Source: an uncultured Phaeodactylibacter sp. (GTDB lineage Bacteria > Bacteroidota > Bacteroidia > Chitinophagales > Saprospiraceae). Taken from it: 64,000 nucleotides of DNA. Each line of letters starts with the position of its first letter. The first letter of the stretch is position 1. Position numbers and translations under genes: made by a program. The DNA lies in assembly GCA_913057245.1 (NCBI GenBank), contig CAJXNH010000016.1:1-64000 (forward strand), in the 5' to 3' direction. Positions 50,774 through 57,455 of this stretch are shown piece by piece. The notes beneath the pieces were generated by a model. It did no database searches, had not been told where the DNA came from, and was given only the letters and a program-made list of their open reading frames with translations.

Positions 50774-50878
50774 TATACTGACGATTAAGCGGTTTGCCAC
50801 AGCAAACCTACTCAATGTCAGCATTTACGCTGAGAAGTGGCTTGCTCCGATGTCGCAAACCACTTCGTATTGCGTATA
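50774..50878. mobile_element. 105-bp two-hairpin palindromic element, copy related to 18594-18695
   Basis: Starts TATACTGACG and ends GCGTATA. Hairpin 1 is GGTTTGC-CACA-GCAAACC; hairpin 2 is GAAGTGGCTTGC ... GCAAACCACTTC. Read on the minus strand its order (TATAC, ACGAAGTGGTTTGCGAC, CACTTC, GGTTTG, CAAACC, GTATA) follows the element inside the HExxH gene. It lies between the receptor gene and paaD. Confidence 0.7.
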
Positions 50879-50900
50879 GTATTTCAAAGTCCTAACCATT

Positions 50901-51398
50901 ATGACCACAGCAACCACAACTGATGACATCTGGGCCGTCCTGGAAGCAGTAACCGACCCGGAAATACCGGTACTGACCGTCACTGATCTGGGTATTATCC
51001 GCGATGTGAAGCTTAAGGAGGATGGCGGCGTGGAAGTGATTATCACCCCGACCTACTCCGGCTGCCCGGCTATGAATACCATCGAGATCAACATCCGCGC
51101 GGTCTTGCAGGAGCATGGCTACGACAACGTCACCGTCACTACTGTGCTGCACCCCGCCTGGACCACCGACTGGATGACCGAAGCCGGCCGCCGAAAGCTG
51201 AAAGCGTACGGCATCGCGCCACCCGTGGACGGCACCGCAGACAAAGGCACCCTCTTTGCCGAACAGCCCAAAGTGGAATGCCCGCAGTGCGGTTCCGTAA
51301 ATACGGAGCTGGTGAGCCAATTCGGGTCTACCGCCTGTAAGTCGCTCTACCGCTGCCTGGATTGCCGGGAACCGTTCGACTACTTTAAATGCCATTAA
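50901..51398 (+). CDS. paaD: Phenylacetyl-CoA epoxidase subunit PaaD
   Basis: A 165-residue protein with an N-terminal MIP18/DUF59 domain (VLEAVTDPEIPVLTVTDLGIIRDV; TPTYSGCPAMNTIEINIR) and a C-terminal zinc/iron-binding tail with CPQCGS ... CKSLYRCLDCREPFDYFKCH. This is the layout of PaaD (also called PaaJ), needed to mature the diiron epoxidase PaaABCE that converts phenylacetyl-CoA to its ring epoxide. PaaG follows 34 bp later. The other paa genes are not in this window. Confidence 0.92.
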   Translation: MTTATTTDDIWAVLEAVTDPEIPVLTVTDLGIIRDVKLKEDGGVEVIITPTYSGCPAMNTIEINIRAVLQEHGYDNVTVTTVLHPAWTTDWMTEAGRRKLKAYGIAPPVDGTADKGTLFAEQPKVECPQCGSVNTELVSQFGSTACKSLYRCLDCREPFDYFKCH

Positions 51399-51432
51399 AA
51401 AAACCTTTTACCTTTACCGAAAAACCAACCCA

Positions 51433-52209
51433 ATGGACACCATTCTATTCGAGAAACGAGGTGCCGTAGCGCACATTACCCTCAACCGCCCCGACAAATA
51501 CAATAGCTTTAACCGTGAGATGGCGCTGGCTCTGCAGGGCGTGCTGGACGAATGCAAAACAGACGAATCCATCCGTGCCATTTACCTCATAGGTGCAGGC
51601 AAAGCGTTTAGTGCCGGTCAGGACCTTGGCGAAATCGTTGCCGAAGATGGCCCGGAACTTACGACCATTCTTACGGAGCATTACAATCCTATCGTGATCC
51701 GGCTACGGGCTCTTGAAAAGCCAATTGTTGCCGCCGTCAATGGCGTGGCAGCCGGGGCAGGTGCCAATATTGCGCTGGCGTGTGATATTGTCGTAGCCGC
51801 AGAGTCAGCGAGTTTTATTCAGGCGTTCAGCAAAATCGGGCTCATCCCGGACAGCGGGGGGACTTATACCCTGCCCCGCCTGATTGGCTATCAAAAAGCC
51901 GCCGCCCTGATGATGCTGGGCGACAAAGTACCCGCCGTGGAAGCCGAGCGCATCGGTATGATTTACAACTTCTTCCCGGACGAGGAATTCGAAGAAAAGA
52001 GCTGGGCAATTGCCGAAAAGTTATCCCAAATGCCGACCATAGGCCTCGGCCTGACCAAGCGTGCCCTCAATTATGCCCTCGATAACGACCTGGAACGTCA
52101 GCTGGCTATAGAGGATCAGCTACAGTCCACGGCCGGGCAGACCGAGGACTACGGAGAAGGGGTGCAGGCCTTTCTGGAAAAGCGCAAACCCGTTTTCAAA
52201 GGGCAGTAA
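51433..52209 (+). CDS. paaG: Enoyl-CoA hydratase/isomerase, PaaG-type ring epoxide isomerase
   Basis: A 258-residue crotonase-family enzyme. Landmarks: HITLNRPDKYNSFNREMA, the oxyanion-hole segment AGKAFSAGQDLGEI, and VNGVAAGAGANIALACDIVVAAESASFIQAFSKIGLIPDSGGTYTLPRLIG (PaaG-like, in outline), with the catalytic Asp in PDSGGTY. PaaG isomerises 1,2-epoxyphenylacetyl-CoA to an oxepin for ring opening. Identification as PaaG rather than another crotonase is supported by the adjacent paaD. Two pseudo-palindromes of the TetR/PaaR operator type lie downstream. Confidence 0.88.
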   Translation: MDTILFEKRGAVAHITLNRPDKYNSFNREMALALQGVLDECKTDESIRAIYLIGAGKAFSAGQDLGEIVAEDGPELTTILTEHYNPIVIRLRALEKPIVAAVNGVAAGAGANIALACDIVVAAESASFIQAFSKIGLIPDSGGTYTLPRLIGYQKAAALMMLGDKVPAVEAERIGMIYNFFPDEEFEEKSWAIAEKLSQMPTIGLGLTKRALNYALDNDLERQLAIEDQLQSTAGQTEDYGEGVQAFLEKRKPVFKGQ

Positions 52210-52237
52210 ATCCCGTTGGCACAACAATACTTAGCAG

Positions 52238-52253
52238 ACGAACAATTGTTTGT
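52238..52253. promoter_or_regulatory. Candidate TetR-type operator, copy 1
   Basis: ACGAACAATTGTTTGT is a near-palindrome with the perfect core AACAATTGTT. It resembles the CNAAC-N4-GTTNG pattern reported for PaaR-type regulators of phenylacetate genes. It lies 29 bp after the paaG stop. Confidence 0.45.
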
Positions 52254-52298
52254 TCATGTCTCTTCAAAAAAAGAGGGGTTATTTTACAAAACCCGCAA

Positions 52299-52314
52299 AC
52301 GAACAATTGTTAGT
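52299..52314. promoter_or_regulatory. Candidate TetR-type operator, copy 2
   Basis: ACGAACAATTGTTAGT shares 15 of 16 bases with the first copy 61 bp upstream and sits about 52 bp before the -33 of the aromatic operon promoter. Confidence 0.45.
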
Positions 52315-52365
52315 CCAGTAAAAATGCAATAAGCCCAACAAAATTTAAAAAAATTCGCATTTCAC

Positions 52366-52397
52366 TTTGCGGAATGCCGAATTAATCCCTAGGTTTG
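52366..52397 (+). promoter_or_regulatory. Promoter of the Phe/Tyr biosynthesis operon
   Basis: TTTG at 52366-52369 and TAGGTTTG at 52390-52397 (consensus TAnnTTTG), 20-nt spacer. The predicted start is near 52404, 11 nt before the first leader peptide ATG. Confidence 0.75.
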
Positions 52398-52414
52398 TAT
52401 CGTAATAACAAGCA

Positions 52415-52471
52415 ATGGAACGTAATTACCGCAACTACTTTTTTAGCTTTTACTTTTATGCCGGGGCATAG
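52415..52471 (+). CDS. Phe/Tyr-rich attenuator leader peptide 1
   Basis: An 18-residue peptide, MERNYRNYFFSFYFYAGA, with four Phe and four Tyr, too short for usual gene calling. It starts about 11 nt after the predicted transcription start. Its stop codon overlaps GGGGCT (52471-52476), which can pair with AGCCCT in the left arm of terminator 1 (52511-52516). A ribosome that finishes the peptide would mask GGGGCT and let the terminator form; one stalled on Phe or Tyr codons would leave GGGGCT free to form the antiterminator. This is the logic of classical attenuation for a Phe/Tyr operon. Confidence 0.82.
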   Translation: MERNYRNYFFSFYFYAGA

Positions 52472-52510
52472 GGGCTGCTAAATTTTGCGGATTGCGAAAA
52501 GATACTTAGG

Positions 52511-52540
52511 AGCCCTGTACAATCAGGGCTTCTTTTTTTT
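52511..52540 (+). terminator. Attenuator terminator 1
   Basis: AGCCCTG-TACAAT-CAGGGCT, a 7-bp stem, then TCTTTTTTTT. It lies 40 nt after leader peptide 1. Confidence 0.88.
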
Positions 52541-52564
52541 CGGGAATAACCAAATCAAAACCAC

Positions 52565-52654
52565 ATGTACAGTCCCAAAGCGGCGTATTACTTTTTTTAC
52601 TTTTTCTTTTTTGGCTATCCACCAAAGGGGCTGCCGTTGAGTGCATGTGCATAA
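52565..52654 (+). CDS. Phe/Tyr-rich attenuator leader peptide 2
   Basis: A 29-residue peptide beginning MYSPKAA with the run YYFFYFFFFGY, then PPKGLPLSACA; six Phe and five Tyr in all. It starts 25 nt after the T-run of terminator 1, so it is only transcribed when the first attenuator is passed. The codons for K-G-L contain GGGGCT (52627-52632), which can pair perfectly with AGCCCC (52673-52678) in the left arm of terminator 2. The pairing site is 15 nt or more downstream of the Phe block, outside a stalled ribosome but inside one that reads on. Confidence 0.82.
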   Translation: MYSPKAAYYFFYFFFFGYPPKGLPLSACA

Positions 52655-52670
52655 GCATAAGAACGAAACG

Positions 52671-52699
52671 AAAGCCCCGCCCGAAAGCGGGGCTTTTTT
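52671..52699 (+). terminator. Attenuator terminator 2
   Basis: AAAGCCCCGC-CCGAAA-GCGGGGCTTT, a perfect 10-bp stem with a T-run, ending 23 bp before the pheA ATG. Confidence 0.9.
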
Positions 52700-52722
52700 A
52701 TTGGTATAACAATTCATAAACC

Positions 52723-53607
52723 ATGACCAAGACACAGGCCGGCTATGCTGCCGGCAACACCACCTCCACCCCACTGCGGGTCAGTATTCAGGGCTACGCG
52801 GGCGCTTTTCACGAAGTAGCTGCCCGTCATTGCTTTCAAAACCAGCCTCTGGAGATTGTACCCGCGCATACCTTTGAAGACCTGGTGGGCATGGTGGAAG
52901 CGCAGGAAGAAGCCGATATCGGCCTGATGGCTATCGAGAACACCCTGGCAGGAAGCATTATGCGCAACTACACCCTGCTGCAGCAGTCGGGCTTGCATAT
53001 TACCGGAGAGGTCTTCCTGCGCATTAAGCAGAACCTGATGGTGTTACCCGGAGTACGTATAGAGGATCTGCGGGAAGTGCATTCTCATCCCATGGCCATC
53101 GCGCAGTGCCGGGAGTTTTTTACCCAGTACCCGAATATCAGGTTAGTGGAGACCGTAGACACCGCCCTCAGTGCCCGGGAGATCAGTGAAAATGGCTGGT
53201 CGCACATTGGTGCCATTGCCAGTACCCTCGCCGCTGAAATATACAGGCTTGATATTATCGCGCCGGGCATTGAAACCAATAAAAAGAACCACACCCGCTT
53301 TTTGGTGCTGGAGAAAGGCACGCCTAAGCTGGATGCCGCTCTGGAAAAAGTATCCATCTCTTTCGCGACCGATCATGAAGTGGGGAGCCTATACAAGGCC
53401 CTGGCTGTGATGGCCGCCTACAACGTTAACCTGACCAAAATACAGTCGGCCCCCATCATCGGGCATCCCTGGGAGTATCAGTTTTACGTCGACTTCGTGG
53501 TGCAGGGCAAAGTGGGGCACGAACAAGCCCTGGATGCGATCCGGCCACTGACCCGCAACCTGCAGGTGCACGGCGTTTATGCCTGCGGGGAGCATTACGA
53601 GTACTAA
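52723..53607 (+). CDS. pheA: Prephenate dehydratase
   Basis: A 294-residue cytoplasmic enzyme that converts prephenate to phenylpyruvate. The dehydratase domain begins VSIQGYAGAFHEVAARHCF and contains LMAIENTLAGSIMRNYTLL and the TRF-type motif KKNHTRFLVLE. A C-terminal ACT regulatory domain follows (VSISFATDHEVGSLYKALAVMAAYNVNLTKIQSAPI in outline), the site of Phe feedback. There is no fused chorismate mutase; that activity lies at the end of the operon. The gene is the first structural gene after two tandem attenuators. Confidence 0.93.
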   Translation: MTKTQAGYAAGNTTSTPLRVSIQGYAGAFHEVAARHCFQNQPLEIVPAHTFEDLVGMVEAQEEADIGLMAIENTLAGSIMRNYTLLQQSGLHITGEVFLRIKQNLMVLPGVRIEDLREVHSHPMAIAQCREFFTQYPNIRLVETVDTALSAREISENGWSHIGAIASTLAAEIYRLDIIAPGIETNKKNHTRFLVLEKGTPKLDAALEKVSISFATDHEVGSLYKALAVMAAYNVNLTKIQSAPIIGHPWEYQFYVDFVVQGKVGHEQALDAIRPLTRNLQVHGVYACGEHYEY

Positions 53608-53649
53608 AGTATTCCTCTAAAAAAACCTTTACCAGAATCTCATTTTGCA

Positions 53650-54831
53650 ATGACCAAATCAGTAGCCCAATCCGACATGATCATACAGCCTGCCAGCCGC
53701 CTGGGGGAAGTCAAGGAGTACTACTTCTCGACCAAGCTCCGGGAGATTGCGCAAATGCGCGCCGAGGGCAAGCCTGTCCTCAATCTGGGCATTGGCAGCC
53801 CCGATTTACCGCCCAGCCAGGAGGTGATCGACACGCTCACTCATGCCGTTCTTCATAATGACGTCCACGGCTACCAAAGCTATATGGGCATCCCCGAGTT
53901 GCGGGCAGCTTTCGCCGAATGGTATGAAAAGTGGTTTAGCGCCAGCATTGACCCCGAAGGGGAAATCCTGCCGCTTATGGGCTCCAAAGAAGGCCTGATG
54001 CACATCGCTATGGCGTTTCTCGAAAGTGGAGATGAAGTGCTTGTGCCCAACCCCGGCTATCCGGCCTACCGGGCCGTCTCCAATCTGACCGGAGCCACCA
54101 TCCGGGAATACAAGCTGGAGCCGGAACGCAACTGGCTGCCGAACATGGAAGCGCTGGAAAGTACCGATCTGAGCCGGGTGAAAATCATGTGGCTCAATTA
54201 CCCGAATATGCCAACGGGAACAGCCGCAGATTTGTCTTTTCTGGAAAGTATCGTGGCCTTTGCCCAACGCCACCGCATCCTCATTGTCAATGACAACCCC
54301 TACTCTTTCATCCTCAATGAGCAGCAGCACAGTATTCTGAGCATTCCGGGGGCAAAGGACGTAGCGGTGGAGCTTAACAGCCTCAGCAAAGGGCACAATA
54401 TGGCAGGCTGGCGCATCGGCATGTTGGCCGGGCGGGGGGATTACCTTAAGGTGGTGCTGCGCTTCAAGAGCAATATGGACTCTGGTATGTTCAAGCCGGT
54501 GCAGTTGGCTGCAGTTCAGGCCCTGAAAAGCCCTGAGGCCTGGTATGAGCGCCTAAATGGCGTGTATGCTGAAAGGCGGGAGACCGTTTTTCAACTCTTT
54601 GATGCGCTGGACTGCAAATACGACCCGAAACAGGTGGGCATGTTCGTCTGGGCTAAAATCCCGGATCAGTATACCGATGCTTATGAACTGGCAGACGAGG
54701 TACTTTACAAACACAACGTCTTCATCACCCCGGGCGGCATCTTCGGCTCTCAGGGCGACCGGTACCTGCGGATTTCGCTTTGCAGTGACGGCGCACTTTA
54801 TGAAGAAGCGATGCGGAGGGTAAAAAGGTAA
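53650..54831 (+). CDS. Pyridoxal-phosphate aminotransferase (aromatic/aspartate type)
   Basis: A 393-residue class I/II aminotransferase. Landmarks: NLGIGSPDLPPSQEVIDTL, GYQSYMGIPELRAAFAEWY, MGSKEGLMHIAMAFL, the PLP-binding Lys247 in SLSKGHNMAGWRIGML, and the C-terminal Arg region YLRISLCSDG. Position between pheA and tyrA implies transamination of phenylpyruvate and hydroxyphenylpyruvate (or prephenate) to Phe and Tyr. The family also contains LL-diaminopimelate aminotransferases, so the specificity is inferred from context. It starts 42 bp after pheA. Confidence 0.88.
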   Translation: MTKSVAQSDMIIQPASRLGEVKEYYFSTKLREIAQMRAEGKPVLNLGIGSPDLPPSQEVIDTLTHAVLHNDVHGYQSYMGIPELRAAFAEWYEKWFSASIDPEGEILPLMGSKEGLMHIAMAFLESGDEVLVPNPGYPAYRAVSNLTGATIREYKLEPERNWLPNMEALESTDLSRVKIMWLNYPNMPTGTAADLSFLESIVAFAQRHRILIVNDNPYSFILNEQQHSILSIPGAKDVAVELNSLSKGHNMAGWRIGMLAGRGDYLKVVLRFKSNMDSGMFKPVQLAAVQALKSPEAWYERLNGVYAERRETVFQLFDALDCKYDPKQVGMFVWAKIPDQYTDAYELADEVLYKHNVFITPGGIFGSQGDRYLRISLCSDGALYEEAMRRVKR

Positions 54832-54832
54832 A

Positions 54833-54991
54833 ATGAGGATTGCTTTGAAAGAACTTAGAGAATCCCAAGTTTGCCTTAAAATCATCAAGGCAAAGCCACT
54901 CCTGGAAAGCGCTGTTGTTGAACCCGTTCTAAACGAGTGTGGTCAACTGGTTGCCATTTTCACAGCTAGTATAAAGAAGGCTCAGGGTTAG
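54833..54991 (+). pseudogene. C-terminal remnant of a four-helix-bundle (23S rRNA IVP-type) protein
   Basis: A 52-codon frame directly after the aminotransferase stop: MRIALKELRESQVCLKIIKA and then LNECGQLVAIFTASIKKAQG. These match the last two helices of the ~120-residue four-helix-bundle proteins often encoded in 23S rRNA intervening sequences (xKIALKELRET ... ECxELIAILTxSIK). The N-terminal half is absent. The remnant explains the unusually large gap (278 bp) before tyrA in an otherwise tight operon. The stretch 54992-55109 holds nothing else recognised. Confidence 0.75.
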
Positions 54992-55109
54992 CAAGACTGA
55001 TCCAAATTTGGTTTACTCCTTTAAAAAGAAGTTTCTTTAAGCCTAAGGAGCCACTAAGTAAGCGACTTTTACATTTTACATTCTCACAGATTTACATTTT
55101 AAATTTAAT

Positions 55110-55949
55110 ATGACAGTTGCAATTATCGGTATCGGACTCATCGGCGGATCGCTGGCCATTACCTTAAAGGAGAATGGTTTTGCCGGTCACATCATCGGTA
55201 TTGATGCCAGTCAGGAAAACCTGGACAAGGCGATAAGGCGACGGCTAATTGATGAAGACCTGCCACTTGAAGAGGGTGTAAAGAAAGCGGATCTCATCAT
55301 TCTCGCTACGCCGGTTGATGCCATGCTAACGCTGCTGCCGCAAGTTCTTGACCTGGTTGAGGATCAAGTGGTGATTGATGTGGGTTCTACCAAAGCAGAG
55401 CTGCTCAACACGGTAGATCAGCACCCAAGGCGTAGCCGCTATGTCGCCACACACCCTATGGCCGGCACCGAGTTTTCCGGTCCGGAGGCGGCTATCCCTA
55501 ACCTCTTCGACCATAAGTGCGCTGTATTGATTGATGCCGACTGCAGCGCCCCGGAAGCCGTGAAATTAGTACGAAAGATGTACGAAAGCATTCCGATGAC
55601 CATCGTAGAGCTCGACCGGGAGGCACATGATTTGCATTCTGCCTATGTGTCCCACATTTCACACATCAGTTCCTTTGCACTGGCGCTGACCGTACTGGAG
55701 AAGGAACGGGACGAAGGGCGAATTTTCGAGTTGGCCAGCGGTGGTTTTAGTTCGACGGTGCGGCTGGCCAAGAGTTCTCCAAATATGTGGATACCCATTT
55801 TCCGGCAAAACCGGGATCACGTGCTGGATGTACTGGATGAGCACATCAATCAGCTGGCCCGTTTTCGGTCGCTGCTCATCAAGAAAGACTTTGACACTTT
55901 TTACCAACTCATTGCACAAGCCAATGATATCAAACGCATTTTACGATAA
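55110..55949 (+). CDS. tyrA: Prephenate dehydrogenase
   Basis: A 279-residue NAD(P)-dependent enzyme converting prephenate to 4-hydroxyphenylpyruvate for Tyr synthesis. It opens with a Rossmann motif (VAIIGIGLIGGSLAITL) and carries VDVGSTKAEL (as VIDVGSTKAEL), RYVATHPMAGTEFSGPEAA and the helical C-terminal domain (YVSHISHISSFALALTVL). There is no fused chorismate mutase or ACT domain. It overlaps nothing and ends 21 bp before the start of the DAHP synthase gene. Confidence 0.93.
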   Translation: MTVAIIGIGLIGGSLAITLKENGFAGHIIGIDASQENLDKAIRRRLIDEDLPLEEGVKKADLIILATPVDAMLTLLPQVLDLVEDQVVIDVGSTKAELLNTVDQHPRRSRYVATHPMAGTEFSGPEAAIPNLFDHKCAVLIDADCSAPEAVKLVRKMYESIPMTIVELDREAHDLHSAYVSHISHISSFALALTVLEKERDEGRIFELASGGFSSTVRLAKSSPNMWIPIFRQNRDHVLDVLDEHINQLARFRSLLIKKDFDTFYQLIAQANDIKRILR

Positions 55950-55970
55950 CCTTTGAAAATTCACGTAACC

Positions 55971-57062
55971 ATGGATATGACTTTCCAACCTCTGCTAGAA
56001 GAGAAACCGGCTAACAAGCCACTTATTATTGCCGGCCCGTGCAGCGCCGAAACCGAAGAACAGGTACTAACCACCGCCCGTGCCCTGGCAGGCCAAGGCG
56101 TAGATTTATTCCGCTCCGGTATCTGGAAGCCCCGCACCCGCCCCGGCGCCTTTGAAGGCATCGGTACCGAAGGCCTGGGCTGGCTGCGCAAGGTCAAGGA
56201 AGAGACCGGGCTTAAAGTGACTACCGAGGTCGCTAACACACAGCACGTCTTCGAAGCCCTCAAGCATCAGATTGATGTGCTTTGGCTCGGTGCCCGCACG
56301 ACCGTGAATCCATTTTCTGTACAGGAAGTGGCCGATGCCTTGAAAGGTGTGGACATCCCCGTGCTGATCAAGAATCCCATCAACCCGGATTTCAAGCTAT
56401 GGGTTGGCGCGATAGAGCGCATCTACAAAGCCGGCATTACCCGCATTGGGGTCATCCACCGGGGCTTTAGCTACCACGGAGAGACCAAATACCGCAATGT
56501 GCCGCGCTGGCAGCTAGCCATCGACCTGAAGCGGGAATTCCCTGACTTGCCGATCATTTGTGACAACAGCCACATCTGCGGCCGCCGGGATATCCTCCAA
56601 ACGGTAGCGCAGAAGGCCCTCGACCTCAATTTTGATGGCTATATGACCGAAGTGCACCCGGATCCGGATAACGCCTGGAGCGATGCCGCACAGCAAATCA
56701 CTCCGGCACAGTTCCTGGAAATGAAAGAGCAGCTCATTTTCCGTCAGCCTACTACTGATGATATGGAGTTCCTCGAAAACCTGGAGCACCTGCGCCATGA
56801 GATTGACGAACTGGACGAGGAAATGCTCAACCTGCTCAGCAACCGTATGCGCCTGGCAGAACGCATTGGCGAGTATAAGCAACGTAATAATATCGCCATC
56901 CTCCAAAGCAGCCGCTGGAACGAAATACTGGAGCGGGCCGTCACCAAAGGCAAGCTTAAGGGGCTAAGCGAAGAGTTCGTTACCGTTTACCTCAAAGCCG
57001 TCCACCAGGAATCCATTAACCATCAGGAAAAAGTAATGAACCGCCCAAGAGCAGAAGCATAA
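55971..57062 (+). CDS. Bifunctional 3-deoxy-7-phosphoheptulonate synthase / chorismate mutase (type II)
   Basis: The start chosen is ATG 55971 (MDMTFQPLLEEKP); a TTG at 55953 and an ATG at 55977 are alternatives. Residues ~15-265 form a DAHP synthase (LIIAGPCSAETEEQVLTTA; FRSGIWKPRTRPGAFEG; ICDNSHICGRRD), which condenses PEP and erythrose 4-phosphate. Residues ~272-355 are an AroQ chorismate mutase (LRHEIDELDEEMLNLLSNRMRLAERIGEYK in outline). Such fusions are standard in Bacteroidota. It supplies both the first step of the shikimate route and the chorismate-to-prephenate step used by PheA and TyrA, and closes the operon. Confidence 0.93.
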   Translation: MDMTFQPLLEEKPANKPLIIAGPCSAETEEQVLTTARALAGQGVDLFRSGIWKPRTRPGAFEGIGTEGLGWLRKVKEETGLKVTTEVANTQHVFEALKHQIDVLWLGARTTVNPFSVQEVADALKGVDIPVLIKNPINPDFKLWVGAIERIYKAGITRIGVIHRGFSYHGETKYRNVPRWQLAIDLKREFPDLPIICDNSHICGRRDILQTVAQKALDLNFDGYMTEVHPDPDNAWSDAAQQITPAQFLEMKEQLIFRQPTTDDMEFLENLEHLRHEIDELDEEMLNLLSNRMRLAERIGEYKQRNNIAILQSSRWNEILERAVTKGKLKGLSEEFVTVYLKAVHQESINHQEKVMNRPRAEA

Positions 57063-57068
57063 AGTCCT

Positions 57069-57098
57069 GCGCCGCCCTGTCACCTGTCAGGGCGGCGC
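57069..57098 (+). terminator. Strong hairpin after the aromatic operon
   Basis: GCGCCGCCCTG-TCACCTGT-CAGGGCGGCGC, a perfect 11-bp GC stem six bases after the last stop codon. There is no T-run, so it may be a factor-dependent terminator or an mRNA 3'-end stabiliser. Confidence 0.55.
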
Positions 57099-57153
57099 TC
57101 CTACTCCCCTATGAAACAACCTTATACAAATAATAAAAATATAAATCTGATAA

Positions 57154-57200
57154 ATACCGGTTATCCGGTATGGAATAAATAGCAGTAAATCCTATATTTG
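57154..57200 (+). promoter_or_regulatory. Promoter and dyad upstream of the secreted protein gene
   Basis: TATATTTG at 57193-57200 matches the -7 consensus. The perfect dyad ATACCGG-TTAT-CCGGTAT (57154-57171) sits at the expected -33/-50 position, as an operator would. The start would be near 57207, leaving a ~250-nt leader before ATG 57456; that leader (57208-57455) shows no other clear feature. Confidence 0.45.
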
Positions 57201-57455
57201 TACCAATGAAAGTAGGCACCGTACTTAGACAAGCCTGTGTATAAGGAACCTCTTTCAAATTTAATTATCCCTTAAACTACATAATTCCATGATAAAGCAG
57301 GTATGTCCTGGTTTTGACACGTTGCGTGTTCCACCCACTCTCCTTTCCGCTAATTTTTCAGTAAGGTTTTCTGAGTACTAAATTTCAGTTGATTCCTAAT
57401 CAACCCTGAAAATCGTTTAGCCATACGCATGGCTGAGTAGCAGAAAGTGTACGAC

